Assembly: GCA_022648325.1 (NCBI GenBank)
Contig: JALCMG010000014.1
Coordinates: 1-56,502, forward strand
Reading direction: 5' to 3'
From: Olsenella sp.
GTDB taxonomy: Bacteria > Actinomycetota > Coriobacteriia > Coriobacteriales > Atopobiaceae
Length of the DNA: 56,502 nucleotides
Notes under the pieces: generated by a model
Seen by the model: the letters and a program-made list of their open reading frames with translations, nothing else
Told to the model about the DNA's origin: nothing
Databases searched by the model: none
Shown: positions 8,767 through 19,595 of the stretch, piece by piece
Layout of the letters: each line of letters begins with the position of its first letter
Position numbering within the stretch: position 1 is the stretch's first letter
Position numbers and translations under genes: made by a program

Positions 8767-10097
8767 TGGGTTCGGTGGCAGTCGCAGCGATGAGCGCGAG
8801 TTCCCTGTTCCTGCGGATTGCCTTGGGAATTGGCCTGTTCGCCGCAGCCCTTCAACCGCGCGATCACCTTGCCAGGCGCCTTGCTCTTCTGATAACCCTG
8901 TATATCTCGGTCCTCACGGTTCTCTTCTGCCTGAGCGCCATAGTGCCCGGTGTCTCCCGTGCGCAAGGGTACGCCGTCGAGATGGTGCTCTTCTCGGCAA
9001 TACTCGCAGCCTGCTCGGCCGCAGTGACCTTCCTCTTCGACGCCTCCGTCTGGGCAGCGCTCTTCTGTAGCTCGGCGGGATACGCAGTGCAGAACCTCGC
9101 CTCCGGCTGGAGCGAATTCATCTGGCTGTTCATTGCGGGAACCGGTCCCGAGGCGGCACTTGACCGGGAGGCTCCATTAAGCACGTTCACACTTCTGACG
9201 TGGCTGATCACCCTGGCTACCTATGCAATAGCGTATCCTCTCATCACCCGGAGGCTGAACAGGCACGGCCTCGAGCAAGTGGGCGACAAGTCGATGATTA
9301 CGATGATGGCAATGGTCATGCTCATGGTCATAGGATTTGACCTGGTAATAAAAAGCCTCTGCGAGCTGGGCATCCCTGTTGTCTACGCGGTGCTGCTCCG
9401 ACTTGTTCATGGATTTATCTGCGTCTTCACCGTGTGGATGGAGTACGAGCTGCTTGTAAACCGCAAGCTAGCCTCCGAGCGAGACACCACCGAGCGCGTG
9501 CTTGCCGAGCACGAGCGCCAGTACCAGCAGAGCCGCGAGAGCATCGAGGCAATCAACATAAAATGTCACGACCTGCGTCACCAGATTCGTGCTCTGGCGA
9601 ACGGCGGAGCCGTGGTCAATCCCTCTGCCCTGGCGGATGTCGCACGCGAGGTTGACGTGTACGACGCGGCAGTTCATACGGGCAACGAGGCCTTGGACAC
9701 GATTCTTACCGAGAAGAGCCTGATTTGCCAGCGCGAGGGCATCACGCTCACCTGCGTGGCAGATGGGGCGGCGCTGGACTTCATGGCGTCGGCAGACATC
9801 TACGCACTGTTTGGCAACGCGCTGGACAACGCCATCGAAGCCGCGCGCAGGCCGAGCCGCCGATCGATTTCCCTGGTGGTGCGCCGCACGATGGGCGTCA
9901 CGTCGATAAGCGTCGAGAACTACTTTGACCCAGCGGTGGAGCCCAGCTTTAAGGACGGCCTTCCGCAAACGACCAAGGTCGACAAGGCCAACCACGGCTT
10001 TGGCATGCGGTCGATGCGCGCGATTGCGGAGCGCTATGGCGGCACGCTTGTTGCCCGAGCGAAGGACGGGACGTTCTCTCTCGACATCATGCTGTAG
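8763..10097 (+). CDS. AgrC-like sensor histidine kinase (GHKL ATPase)
   Basis: This 444-residue protein has about six or seven hydrophobic helices in residues 1-~220 followed by a cytoplasmic kinase region. The phosphorylated His lies in NIKCHDLRHQIRAL, the N-box is FGNALDNAIEAA, and the G-box is NHGFGMRSMRAIAERYGG. This layout is that of the AgrC/ComD-type HPK10 kinases that pair with LytTR regulators. The start ATG overlaps the regulator's stop by 4 nt. The ligand is unknown; no peptide-pheromone gene or AgrB-like processing protease is visible nearby, and the closest gene is the divergent GH3 glycosidase, so a role in sensing a cell-surface or carbohydrate signal is only a guess. Confidence 0.88.
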   Translation: MMGSVAVAAMSASSLFLRIALGIGLFAAALQPRDHLARRLALLITLYISVLTVLFCLSAIVPGVSRAQGYAVEMVLFSAILAACSAAVTFLFDASVWAALFCSSAGYAVQNLASGWSEFIWLFIAGTGPEAALDREAPLSTFTLLTWLITLATYAIAYPLITRRLNRHGLEQVGDKSMITMMAMVMLMVIGFDLVIKSLCELGIPVVYAVLLRLVHGFICVFTVWMEYELLVNRKLASERDTTERVLAEHERQYQQSRESIEAINIKCHDLRHQIRALANGGAVVNPSALADVAREVDVYDAAVHTGNEALDTILTEKSLICQREGITLTCVADGAALDFMASADIYALFGNALDNAIEAARRPSRRSISLVVRRTMGVTSISVENYFDPAVEPSFKDGLPQTTKVDKANHGFGMRSMRAIAERYGGTLVARAKDGTFSLDIML

Positions 10098-10139
10098 GCG
10101 GGTGTCACGGGGCACTGCTCAACGCTACACATTCAGGCC

Positions 10140-10268
10140 CGATTGTGTATCTCGCGCAGGTCGCCACACGTTCGAGCGACGAATGTGTGGCGGCTCGTCA
10201 CAGTTTCGCACACGATTGTGTATCCCGCGCAGGTCGCCACACGTTCGAGCGACGAATGTGTGGCGGCT
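10140..10268. repeat. Dispersed repeat family A, two direct copies
   Basis: A 56-bp sequence occurs at 10140-10195 and again at 10213-10268 with one mismatch seen. Each copy contains an inverted repeat with arms CGCCACACGTTC and GAATGTGTGGCG. A related element in the opposite orientation is at 43721-43796. All copies lie between genes. The interval 10098-10355 otherwise holds only a terminator. Confidence 0.85.
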
Positions 10269-10285
10269 AGAGGCCCCACATCACG

Positions 10286-10316
10286 AAAACCCCGGCGACA
10301 CGATGCCGCCGGGGCC
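10286..10316 (-). terminator. Intrinsic terminator of the small membrane-protein pair
   Basis: On the minus strand GGCCCCGGCG pairs with CGCCGGGG and is followed by TTTTCG, about 40 nt past the stop of the 103-residue membrane protein. Confidence 0.7.
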
Positions 10317-10355
10317 AGGATCCCAAAGCTCTTCTCGGCAGACGCACCAGAGGCG

Positions 10356-10667
10356 CTACCGCCTATGCGTCACCGCCGCGCGAACGCGACCGCGCGGGTC
10401 TCTCACCAGCAGCGCCACAACCCAGATGACCAACCCGAGCGCAACCACGCAAATGCCGAGAAACGCGTCGTTGGCAAGCTGCTCGCCCGACGGTTGGAAG
10501 ATGGCCACGCCCTCCTGGAGGTACTCGGCCACCGCATCGACCAGCCACATGAGCGACGCGCCCCAGAACATGAGGCACGGCAGGCCAAGACAGAGGTCGT
10601 CATCGCGGCGCAGATACCATACAAGCGTGAACGCGACGGCAACCAGAACGGTGATGGCAAGCGTCAT
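10356..10667 (-). CDS. Small hypothetical membrane protein (103 aa)
   Basis: I do not recognise this protein. It shows three hydrophobic segments: residues ~2-18 (ITVLVAVAFTLVWYL), ~27-48 (LGLPCLMFWGASLMWLVDAV) and ~69-88 (FLGICVVALGLVIWVVALLV), with a basic C-terminus (RDPRGRVRAAVTHRR). That predicts a small inner-membrane protein. It starts 3 nt after the stop of the 124-residue membrane protein, so the two are probably translated together and may form one complex. An intrinsic terminator follows. Confidence 0.65.
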   Translation of the reverse strand: MTLAITVLVAVAFTLVWYLRRDDDLCLGLPCLMFWGASLMWLVDAVAEYLQEGVAIFQPSGEQLANDAFLGICVVALGLVIWVVALLVRDPRGRVRAAVTHRR

Positions 10668-10670
10668 CGG

Positions 10671-11045
10671 CTACGCCTCAAGCGCGGGAGCCTGCTCGGC
10701 GGCGGCGCGGCGCTCGATCGCGTTCGCAAGGGCGCACAGCCCGGCCCAGGCAGCAGTCACCACGACGGCCATCGCAACGCCGGTCGTCGCCATCTCGCCA
10801 AGCATAGCTGCAGCGTCTGCGGGCGTGGACATGGCGGTGAGGAACGGGAAGAAGGGCACAACCTCGCCATGCCAGACGTGCTCAAAGGCGAGAAGGGCGC
10901 CGCCGCCCCAGAGCATCTTACAGAGCCAGCCGAGCCTCTCGACGCGACGGGCGCATGCCTCGGCGTTCTCGCCATTCTTCTTGGCCCTCTGCTCGATAAC
11001 CTTCACGACGGCACCCTCTGCGGCAGGTACGACAAAGCAAGCCAT
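10671..11045 (-). CDS. Small hypothetical membrane protein (124 aa)
   Basis: The start at 11045 follows GAAGGGACTTGCC. The protein begins MACFVVPAAEGAVVKVIEQ, carries a Lys/Arg-rich segment (residues ~17-36), then hydrophobic stretches at ~38-55, ~63-73 and ~88-108 (VAMAVVVTAAWAGLCALANAI). I recognise no domain. It is the first gene of a two-gene unit with the 103-residue membrane protein. Function is unknown. Confidence 0.65.
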   Translation of the reverse strand: MACFVVPAAEGAVVKVIEQRAKKNGENAEACARRVERLGWLCKMLWGGGALLAFEHVWHGEVVPFFPFLTAMSTPADAAAMLGEMATTGVAMAVVVTAAWAGLCALANAIERRAAAEQAPALEA

Positions 11046-11143
11046 GGCAAGTCCCTTCGGTCGGGGTTGTGGTCATTACGCATTGACCCCATTCTACGTT
11101 GCTTCGCCGCGCACCTGTCCCCAAGCCGCAGAGTTAATCGTCA

Positions 11144-11196
11144 TTTCTTAAACGCGAAATCGCCGACCTGGTCAAACGCGGCCGGCGATTAAGAAA
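11144..11196. other. Long hairpin flanked by TTTCTTAA/TTAAGAAA
   Basis: AATCGCCG pairs with CGGCGATT around a 16-nt loop, with an outer TTTCTTAA/TTAAGAAA match. It lies upstream of the small membrane-protein pair in the gene-free interval 11046-11506, which otherwise holds repeat family B and a terminator-like stem. Confidence 0.45.
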
Positions 11197-11313
11197 AGGA
11201 GCTATTCTCCGCGCGGGGACGGCGTCGGACATCGCCGGGCGCAGTGGCGCAGCTCCCGGTGGCATCAGCCCAGGGCAAGGTGCTGCAGAAATGCGCCCTC
11301 CGGCGAGAAAACG

Positions 11314-11385
11314 GCACCGGAGCGAGGGTTTCGTACGCACCTGCTGCCAAAACGGCCCTTCGGGCGTCAAAATGACGCCCGAAGG
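11314..11385 (+). repeat. Dispersed repeat family B, copy 1, with terminator-like stem
   Basis: The copy shares GAGGGTTTCGTACGCACC, TGCCAAAACGG and the CCTTCGGGCG stem with copies at 43832-43896 and, inverted, 44844-44905. Within it CCTTCGGGCGTC pairs perfectly with GACGCCCGAAGG (11357-11385) across a 5-nt loop. Lying ~120 nt beyond the permease stop, it could also terminate the ABC transporter operon. Confidence 0.7.
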
Positions 11386-11506
11386 TAGATTCCAGCGGCT
11401 TTCTCGTCGAAAAGGGGCCTTCCGGCGCCCCGGCGCGCAGCTTCCTCTCGGCGCGCGGCTTCCTCGGGACGCGCGACGGCGCCGGGCGAGAAGGACGTCG
11501 CCTCCC

Positions 11507-13567
11507 CTACAGCACGCGGCGCGTGGTGCGCACTGCCGAGCGCACGATCCCGTGCGCCATCCGGTACGTGAGCGCGAGGTACCCGCCGTACACCAAGGCA
11601 AAGAGTCCCAGTCCCAGGGTCATGTTGCTGATCATGTCGCTGTACCCCAGCGCGCTCACCAGGTCGTTAATCACTCCAAGGGCGCAGAGCGAGTGCGCCA
11701 TGCCCACGATTAGCGGCAGCACGAAGGCAAGAACCACCTGCGAGCGGAGCGAGCCAAAGATGAGACGATCGGAGCATCCCAGCTCGGAGAGGGTCCTGTA
11801 ACTTCCCGAGGCGTCGCTCGCGTTGGAGAGCTGCTGGATGGCGAGAATCGCAGCGCAGGCGATGACCAGGACAAAGCCAATGTAGATGGCCATGTACGAG
11901 ATGAGGCCGGTAGAGGAGGTGCCGTCTGCGAGAACGCTCGTGGCGGTTTCCACGCCCACGAGGGCGGCGCGTCCTTTCAGGTTGTCCGCCAGCTTGTCCT
12001 CAAGCCCCTTGAGCGCGGCGTCACGCTCCTCCGTGGAGCCCGAGTACATCACGTCGATGACGTTGAAGTAGGTGGGAAGCGTTGCCGCGACGCTGTCGGG
12101 CACCACGTAGATGCCAGGGGTAAGGCCAGCGCTGGTGTCCTGGAGCACCACGGCGTCGTCGATCACGGTGGAGCGCGCAGGAGTAAGCGTGGTCTCGCCG
12201 ATGGTGGCAGTAAAGCCCTTCTCGAGCGCCTTGTTCACAAACTCCTTGGCGTGGTCCATGTTGCACAGGAGCAGGTACTGACCATCCTCAAGAGAGACGG
12301 GGTCCATGCCCAGAAGGCCTCGCAGGGCGTTGTAGTCCGAGACGCTCACAACCTCGCCCACCATCACGTGCTCGAACCCGTTGGGGATGCTCTCGCCAGT
12401 AAGATTGGACATGCGCTGGTAGGAGGAGGCCTCGCCGCTCAGCTCGGACTCGATGACGGCGATCCTCGCGGTGGCGTGGCGCCCAACCTTGGAGAGATCG
12501 ACCCCGGCTTTGGCCACCTCGGACTCAAGGTCGATGGGGTCCTCGCCGCCGTCCCTGGGCAGCACCGAGATGGACGCGCTGTATGGTATGCCCTGCTTGG
12601 TCATGGCGTTGATTGCGTTGCAGATGCTCATGCCCGTGGTCATGGCGGTCATGGCAAAGAAGAGAATGAGCGCAATCACACCCATGGAGAGGGCCGTGGT
12701 ATTCACGCGCGAGGCAATCTGGCGCGTCGTGAACATGTGGAGGTCTCGCCAGTAGAAGCCCCTGAGGTGCGTGAGCAGCGCCGTGAGTGCGCCGGCAAGG
12801 CCGTAGAAGAAGGCAAAGGTGCCCACAATCACCATGACCATCGTGACGTAGAAGGCCTCCTGGGAGGAGGCGGATCCAGAGGTGGGGAACCCGTCCCTGG
12901 TGAGGCGCCAATACGCGACGCCCATGAGGACGAGGCCCACAACCGCAAGCGCCACCGCAAGGGGAACCCAACGCACAAACTGCTTCTCGTTCTGGCGCGC
13001 AGAGCTCATGAGATCAATCAGCCTCACGCGGCGCAGCGTGAGCCAGTTGAAGACCATCATCACAACAAAGATCACGCCAAAGCACTTAAGGGTGAGCAGG
13101 AGCGCGTCGGCCGAGAAGAAGAACGAGAAGTGCTGGACGGTGGTCTCGAACATCCGCGCGGTGACAAAGAGCAGGACCTGCGAGACAAGCGCGCCCAGCG
13201 CAATGCCCACGCCAAACGAGATGGCGGCTACGATGAGGGTCTCCAGCGCGAGAACCACGTTGACCTGCCCCGTGCGCATGCCCAGGACCTGGTAGAGGCC
13301 CAGCTCCTTCTTGCGCCTGCGCATGAGGAAGTTGTTCGCGTACACCATGAGAAAGCCCAGAACCACGGCGAGAAAGACGGTAAGACCATCGAGGATCTGC
13401 CCCACCTGCTTGAGTGTGGCCCCCACATCGCCGCGGAGGAAATCTCCCTGGACGCTGATGGTGTTGAACGCGTAGAAGACGGCTACGCCCAGGACGAGCG
13501 TGAGGAAGTACACGGCATAGTCGTGCAGGAGCTTTCGCATATTGCCAAAGGCGAGCTTAGCGAGCAT
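11507..13567 (-). CDS. FtsX-like ABC transporter permease (BceB type)
   Basis: The ATG at 13567 (MLAKLAFGNMRKLLHDY) overlaps the ATPase stop by 11 nt and gives 686 residues. About ten transmembrane helices are visible: one near residues 18-38, three around 55-170, two to three around 190-290, and three at the C-terminus, with a large extracytoplasmic domain of ~200 residues (about 330-530). This is the BceB layout of bacitracin/lantibiotic detoxification transporters, where the big loop senses the peptide and signals to an intramembrane kinase. Its ATPase and a short two-TM kinase with an OmpR regulator follow directly upstream, supporting a Bce-type antimicrobial-peptide resistance module. 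The particular peptide cannot be read from sequence. Confidence 0.88.
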   Translation of the reverse strand: MLAKLAFGNMRKLLHDYAVYFLTLVLGVAVFYAFNTISVQGDFLRGDVGATLKQVGQILDGLTVFLAVVLGFLMVYANNFLMRRRKKELGLYQVLGMRTGQVNVVLALETLIVAAISFGVGIALGALVSQVLLFVTARMFETTVQHFSFFFSADALLLTLKCFGVIFVVMMVFNWLTLRRVRLIDLMSSARQNEKQFVRWVPLAVALAVVGLVLMGVAYWRLTRDGFPTSGSASSQEAFYVTMVMVIVGTFAFFYGLAGALTALLTHLRGFYWRDLHMFTTRQIASRVNTTALSMGVIALILFFAMTAMTTGMSICNAINAMTKQGIPYSASISVLPRDGGEDPIDLESEVAKAGVDLSKVGRHATARIAVIESELSGEASSYQRMSNLTGESIPNGFEHVMVGEVVSVSDYNALRGLLGMDPVSLEDGQYLLLCNMDHAKEFVNKALEKGFTATIGETTLTPARSTVIDDAVVLQDTSAGLTPGIYVVPDSVAATLPTYFNVIDVMYSGSTEERDAALKGLEDKLADNLKGRAALVGVETATSVLADGTSSTGLISYMAIYIGFVLVIACAAILAIQQLSNASDASGSYRTLSELGCSDRLIFGSLRSQVVLAFVLPLIVGMAHSLCALGVINDLVSALGYSDMISNMTLGLGLFALVYGGYLALTYRMAHGIVRSAVRTTRRVL

Positions 13568-14369
13568 CGTCGACCCCTCCCTGCACGGCCACGACCTGCA
13601 TGATTCGCTCGAAGAAGGCATGGCGGGTGTCGGAGCCGCGGTCAAGCTCGGTGAAGACGCGCCCGTCGCGGATGAAGAGCACACGACGGCAGTAGCTCGC
13701 GGCGGTCTCGTCGTGGGTGACCATGAGAACCGTGGCACCCCTCGACTGGTTCATGGACTCGAGGCTCTCGAGAAGGAGCTTGGCGTTCTTTGAATCGAGG
13801 GCACCGGTGGGCTCGTCGGCAAGCACGAGCTGCGGATTCGTTACCAGGGCGCGGGCCGCGGCCACGCGCTGGCGCTGGCCGCCGGACATCTGGTACGAGT
13901 ACTTGTCGAGGACCTCCTCGATGCCCAGGGACGCGGCGGCAGAGACCACGTCGGTCTCAATCTGGACTGCCGGCACGCGGCCGATGGTCAGCGGGAGCGC
14001 GATGTTCTCTCGCGCGGTGAGGCTGTCCAGGAGGTTGGAGTCCTGGAAGATGAAGCCGAGCTTCTCTCGACGAAAATCCGCGAGGCGCGAGCGAGAGATG
14101 CGCGAGACGTCCGTCCCGCCGAGCATGATGGTTCCCGAGGTGGGGGCGTCAATCGTGGCGATGCAGTTGAGCAGCGTGGACTTGCCCGAGCCCGAGGGTC
14201 CCATCAGGGCGACAAACTCGCCTGCCGCGATGGTGAGGTTGATTCCGTTGAGCGCGTGCGTCGTGACGCCGTGGCCTCCGTAGGTCTTCGTCACGTCGCG
14301 CACCTCGAGCACCGACGTGGCGGCCGTAGGGACCGCGCTCGTGGGGTTGCTCTGCATATGGCGTGCCAT
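13557..14369 (-). CDS. ABC transporter ATPase (BceA/LolD-MacB type)
   Basis: The ATG at 14369 with AAGGAGAAGGAG upstream gives 270 residues. Walker A GPSGSGKST is at ~57-65, the Q-loop at GFIFQDSNLL, the signature at MSGGQRQRVAAARAL, Walker B at LVLADEPTGALDS, and the H-loop at VTHDE. It energises the FtsX-like permease encoded by the overlapping downstream gene. The subgroup (LolD/BceA) handles lipid or lipid-II-linked substrates rather than classic solute import. The upstream interval 14370-14527 carries a CCTTAC/GTAAGG dyad that may be the response regulator's target. Confidence 0.92.
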   Translation of the reverse strand: MARHMQSNPTSAVPTAATSVLEVRDVTKTYGGHGVTTHALNGINLTIAAGEFVALMGPSGSGKSTLLNCIATIDAPTSGTIMLGGTDVSRISRSRLADFRREKLGFIFQDSNLLDSLTARENIALPLTIGRVPAVQIETDVVSAAASLGIEEVLDKYSYQMSGGQRQRVAAARALVTNPQLVLADEPTGALDSKNAKLLLESLESMNQSRGATVLMVTHDETAASYCRRVLFIRDGRVFTELDRGSDTRHAFFERIMQVVAVQGGVDDAR

Positions 14370-14484
14370 GTGTGGCTCCTTCTCCTTGTCGTGCTGGCCA
14401 TGCCGTGCGGCAGGCCGGCGTGTCGATTGCGCCATACATGGTGGACCTGGGGCACCGTGGCTGCCATCGATTGCCGTGACACAA

Positions 14485-14502
14485 CCTTACGTTTGTGTAA
14501 GG
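14485..14502 (-). promoter_or_regulatory. Dyad upstream of BceAB-like operon
   Basis: CCTTAC-N6-GTAAGG forms a perfect 6+6 inverted repeat ~115 nt upstream of the ATPase start. Its position suits a BceR-type activator site; assignment to the adjacent regulator is inference. Confidence 0.45.
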
Positions 14503-14527
14503 GCAAAACACGCGCGAGAAAGACCAG

Positions 14528-15580
14528 CTAGACGGCGTGCGAGTGCTCTCGGGGGAAGATGATGCTCATGGTTGTGCCCTCTCCCTCGACGCTTCTCGCG
14601 CCAACAGCGAGCCCCATCTTCTCGCAGAGCGTCCGCACGAGGTAAAGCCCCATGCCGGTGGAACGCTCATGCGTCCTTCCGTTGGAGCCGGTGAAGCCGC
14701 GCTCGAAGATGCGGCCGAGGTCGGCCTGGGATATGCCGCACCCGTTGTCCGTCACATGGAGCACCACGCGCTCGTTGGCGCTGCCTGCCCCCTCGACGCT
14801 GGCAGAGAAGGAGAGCCGTGCTCCCCGGCCATCGCGGTCTGGCGTTGCCCGATAACGAACTGCGTTGTCGATGAGCTGGCCCAGGATGAAGGTCATCCAC
14901 TTGGGGTCGCAGGAGACCCAGAGGCCCTTCTCGCCCTCCAGCCCTGCCATATCGATGGCCACGTGGGCCTCGATGAGCGAGCGCGCACGGGACTTCACGG
15001 CGTCCCGCACAAGCTGGACCAGGTCGCAGCGACGCAGGAGGTAGTCCTCGGCCACCGAGGTGCTCCGGGCGTAGTAGAGCGCGTTCTCTACGTCCGCCTC
15101 GACGCGCGCGACCTCGCGCGAGAGGGCCCGGGCGTCCTCGCTGTGGGTATTAGCGAGCGTGAGGTTCATGGCTGCGAGGGGGGTCTTTATCTCGTGGACC
15201 CAAAGCTCGACGTAGCGACGGTAATCCCGCATCTCCTCCTCGAGCTCGGCACCCCTGCGACGCGAGGCCTGAGCTACGTTCTGGAGGGCGTCCCACGCGA
15301 GTTCCCCCTCGGGGTACTCGGGTTCCGGAATGGTGTCGACGGCGTCGAGGACGTCATCCTCGCCCCCGGCAAGGCCAACAAGGCTCCGCATGAAGGAGCG
15401 CCCGCGCAGCCACTCCCAAAGAAGGCCCACAAGCTCCAGCACGGTGACAAGAAGCACGACCAGCTCGGTGGCCCCCGCCTCAACACCAACCACGGGAAGC
15501 ATCACGAAAAGCAAGGCGACCACCGCCACGGAGCAGGCAACTCGCAGCGCATGGCTCCGCAGGTACGTGAAAATGCTCAT
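14528..15580 (-). CDS. BceS-like intramembrane-sensing histidine kinase
   Basis: This 350-residue protein has two transmembrane helices close together (~12-31 and ~38-56) and almost no extracellular loop, typical of kinases that sense through a partner transporter. The phosphorylated His129 lies in LWVHEIKTPLAAMNL. The ATPase domain shows FILGQLIDNAVRY (N-box), VTDNGCGISQADLGRIFERG (G1) and RSTGMGLYLV (G2). The start ATG overlaps the response-regulator stop (ATGA), indicating coupling. Lying directly upstream of the ABC ATPase/permease pair on the same strand, it completes a BceRS-AB-like module. Confidence 0.9.
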   Translation of the reverse strand: MSIFTYLRSHALRVACSVAVVALLFVMLPVVGVEAGATELVVLLVTVLELVGLLWEWLRGRSFMRSLVGLAGGEDDVLDAVDTIPEPEYPEGELAWDALQNVAQASRRRGAELEEEMRDYRRYVELWVHEIKTPLAAMNLTLANTHSEDARALSREVARVEADVENALYYARSTSVAEDYLLRRCDLVQLVRDAVKSRARSLIEAHVAIDMAGLEGEKGLWVSCDPKWMTFILGQLIDNAVRYRATPDRDGRGARLSFSASVEGAGSANERVVLHVTDNGCGISQADLGRIFERGFTGSNGRTHERSTGMGLYLVRTLCEKMGLAVGARSVEGEGTTMSIIFPREHSHAV

Positions 15581-16254
15581 GCGTTATCAACCCGCAGCGA
15601 GTAGCCCATGCCGCGATGCGTCGTGATGGCATGCGGCAGGCCCACCTTGCCAAGCGCCTGACGCAGACGGGTGACGTTGACCGTGAGGGTGTTGTCGTCC
15701 ACGAAGGCATCGGTTGCCCAGAGGGCCTCCATGAGGTCCTCGCGAGAGACGATGGCACCCGGCTGGCGTATGAGGCACTCGAGGACGCGCAGTTCGTTGC
15801 GGGAGAGTTCGACGGTCTTGTCGCCATAGCTGGCCTCCGCGCGCACCACGTCGAGGCTCAGGCCGCCCGCGCTTACAAGTGAGGCCTGGCTCGGCTGGCG
15901 GCGACGGAGCAGCGCCTCCAGGTGGGCAAGAATGAGCTGGGGATTTGCGGACTTGGCGACAAAGTCGTCGGCACCCATCGAGAGGCTCATGAGCTCGTCG
16001 AGCTCGGACGTGCGGCTGGTGAGCACCATGATGGGCACGTCGCTCTCCTGCCTCAGGGCGCGCGCCACGTACTGGCCGTCAGTCCCGGGGAGGCCCAGGT
16101 CGAGCACGACCGCATCGGGCGAGGCCGCAGCAATGTCTTCGGCCAGATGGTCAAAGCGGGTTGCGCACTCGACGCTGTGGCCGGCGCTCGAGAGGAGCGC
16201 CGAGAGCTGCTCCCGCACGCTGGGGTCATCCTCAACGAGGTAGAGATTGGCCAT
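15577..16254 (-). CDS. OmpR-family response regulator (BceR-like)
   Basis: The ATG at 16254 gives 225 residues, the usual OmpR size; a longer upstream frame is not needed. The receiver domain has the acidic pair in YLVEDDPSV, phospho-Asp52 in AVVLDLGLPG, the Thr/Ser switch in MVLTSRTS and Lys101 in DDFVAKSANP. The winged-helix domain (~130-222) contains LSRNELRVLECL and TVNVTRLRQALG, ending RGMGYSLRVDNA. It is the first gene of the regulator-kinase-ATPase-permease run and probably activates the ATPase/permease operon. Confidence 0.92.
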   Translation of the reverse strand: MANLYLVEDDPSVREQLSALLSSAGHSVECATRFDHLAEDIAAASPDAVVLDLGLPGTDGQYVARALRQESDVPIMVLTSRTSELDELMSLSMGADDFVAKSANPQLILAHLEALLRRRQPSQASLVSAGGLSLDVVRAEASYGDKTVELSRNELRVLECLIRQPGAIVSREDLMEALWATDAFVDDNTLTVNVTRLRQALGKVGLPHAITTHRGMGYSLRVDNA

Positions 16255-16302
16255 CGCGCCCTCCGCATCCACGTGCCAACATAAACGAGTAAATCTTAGC
16301 AT

Positions 16303-16334
16303 CCGGGGCGAGCCCCACAGGGAGCCCGCCCCGG
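16303..16334. other. Stem-loop between BceR-like gene and GH1 gene
   Basis: CCGGGGCG pairs with CGCCCCGG with additional internal pairing. It lies 3' of the GH1 stop in its direction of transcription, but has no T-run. It may terminate or insulate the cellobiose operon from the two-component module. Confidence 0.4.
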
Positions 16335-16364
16335 CACCTGGCACGAGAGAATCAAAGCCCCAGC

Positions 16365-18136
<1,772 letters not shown>

Positions 18137-18225
18137 AGGTGAAATCCCAATCCTTCCCGACGCCGTTACCAAAGGTGGGGCCGTCGGCACTCCCGACGGC
18201 CCCAGCAGTCACGTCGCCTGCGTTT

Positions 18226-19544
18226 CTACGCCGTGGCCTGCTCCTGCTCGCCCGCCTGCTCCTGCTCGCAATACTGCTTGTCCATGAGCTTGGCGAACGG
18301 GAGGTAGATGAAGAAGCTCATCACCAAGACCACGACCTGGAGCAGTGCGGTTCTCCAACCGCCCACGAGGAAGCCCGAGATGATCGCGGGCGTAGTCCAG
18401 GGGACGATGACGCCACCGTAGAGGGGGCAAAGGCCGGTGGCGAGAGCAGCGTACTCAATGAGACCCGAGAGGACCGGGGTCAGGATGAAGGGCACAGCCT
18501 GAGGGGGTTGAGCACGATAGGCAGACCAAAGAGGACAGGCTCGTTCACGTTGAAGATGCCGGGAACGATGGCCAGACGGCCGAGGTCCTTCATCTGCTGG
18601 GACTTGGCGAAGAAGAGCATGAAGACAACCAGACCGATGGTAACGCCAGAGCCGGTGACGGTCATGAACTGGTCGAGGAACTGCTTGGTCACGATGTGGC
18701 CGCCGTTGGCAACGGTGAGCGCCATACCAGAGTCAATGATGGCCTGGTTCTCGGCAGAGTTGGCAAGGAGCATGGGGCCCATGATGCCGTCGCCGATGAT
18801 GGTGGAGCCGTGGATGCCGAAGAGCCAGAAGAACGGGATCATGACGCCCATCGTGATGACACCGCCGAGCGAGTCGGTCATGCCCTGAAGCGGCATGGAG
18901 AGGTAGGTGTAGACGATCTCGATGGGGGTGCCGCCGAGGACGCCCACACAGAAGGCGTAGATGAGGCCGGCGCAGGTGATGATCACGAAGCCAGGGATGA
19001 GCGAGGTGAACGCGTTGGCAACGCCCTCAGGAACGCCAGCGGGCATCTTGATGGTGATGTTCTTCTTCATGAAGATGGAGTAGACCCAGCCAACAAGCAG
19101 GCCAGCGACGATGGCGCCGATCATGCCCTTGCCGCCCGTCCAGCCCTTGAGGATGGCGCCCACCGAGGAGGTGGGGTCAACGAGCAGGGAGGAGTCAACC
19201 GAGCTGGGCTGCAGGACGAAGAAGGTGCAGGCGGAGATGATGCCTGCGGGCAGTCCCGCATAGCCCTCGTTCTTCACGTAGGTGTAGGCAATGCCGACGG
19301 CTGCGATGATGGCGATGACGCCGAAGGTGGAGTCGCTCAGCTGGGAGCAAACCGCCGAGATGCCCGTGGCCTTGAGCCAGTCGGTCACCGACTCCACCGG
19401 GAAGTTGCCGATGAGCATGAACAGGGCACCGACCATGATCATTGGCATCGAGTACATGATGCCGTCCTTGAGGGCCCGCATCGCCTTCGTGTTAATGAAG
19501 CGCATGATGCCGGGTACTACCTTCTCATTGAGAAATTCTCCCAT
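18226..19544 (-). pseudogene. PTS cellobiose-family IIC permease, frameshifted near the C-terminal quarter
   Basis: The ATG at 19544 follows GGAGAGGATTGGCA. Residues 1-~350 form a CelB-type IIC membrane domain: MGEFLNEKVVPGIMRFIN, several hydrophobic helices, HGSTIIGDGIMGPM and NVNEPVLFGLPIVLNP. After IVLNPL the frame runs into TGA at ~18480. The family's continuation, VPFILTPVLSGLIEYAALATG, is in the next frame and runs to 18226. One inserted base near 18500 (for example AGGGCT instead of AGGCT) restores a single ~439-residue protein, the usual size. The flanking IIB, IIA and GH1 genes are intact, so a sequencing error is as likely as real inactivation. It would import and phosphorylate cellobiose-like sugars. 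Confidence 0.8.
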
Positions 19545-19595
19545 TGCCAATCCTCTCCTGTGGTTGGGCCTATCTGGCAAAACCTTGCGGACGTG

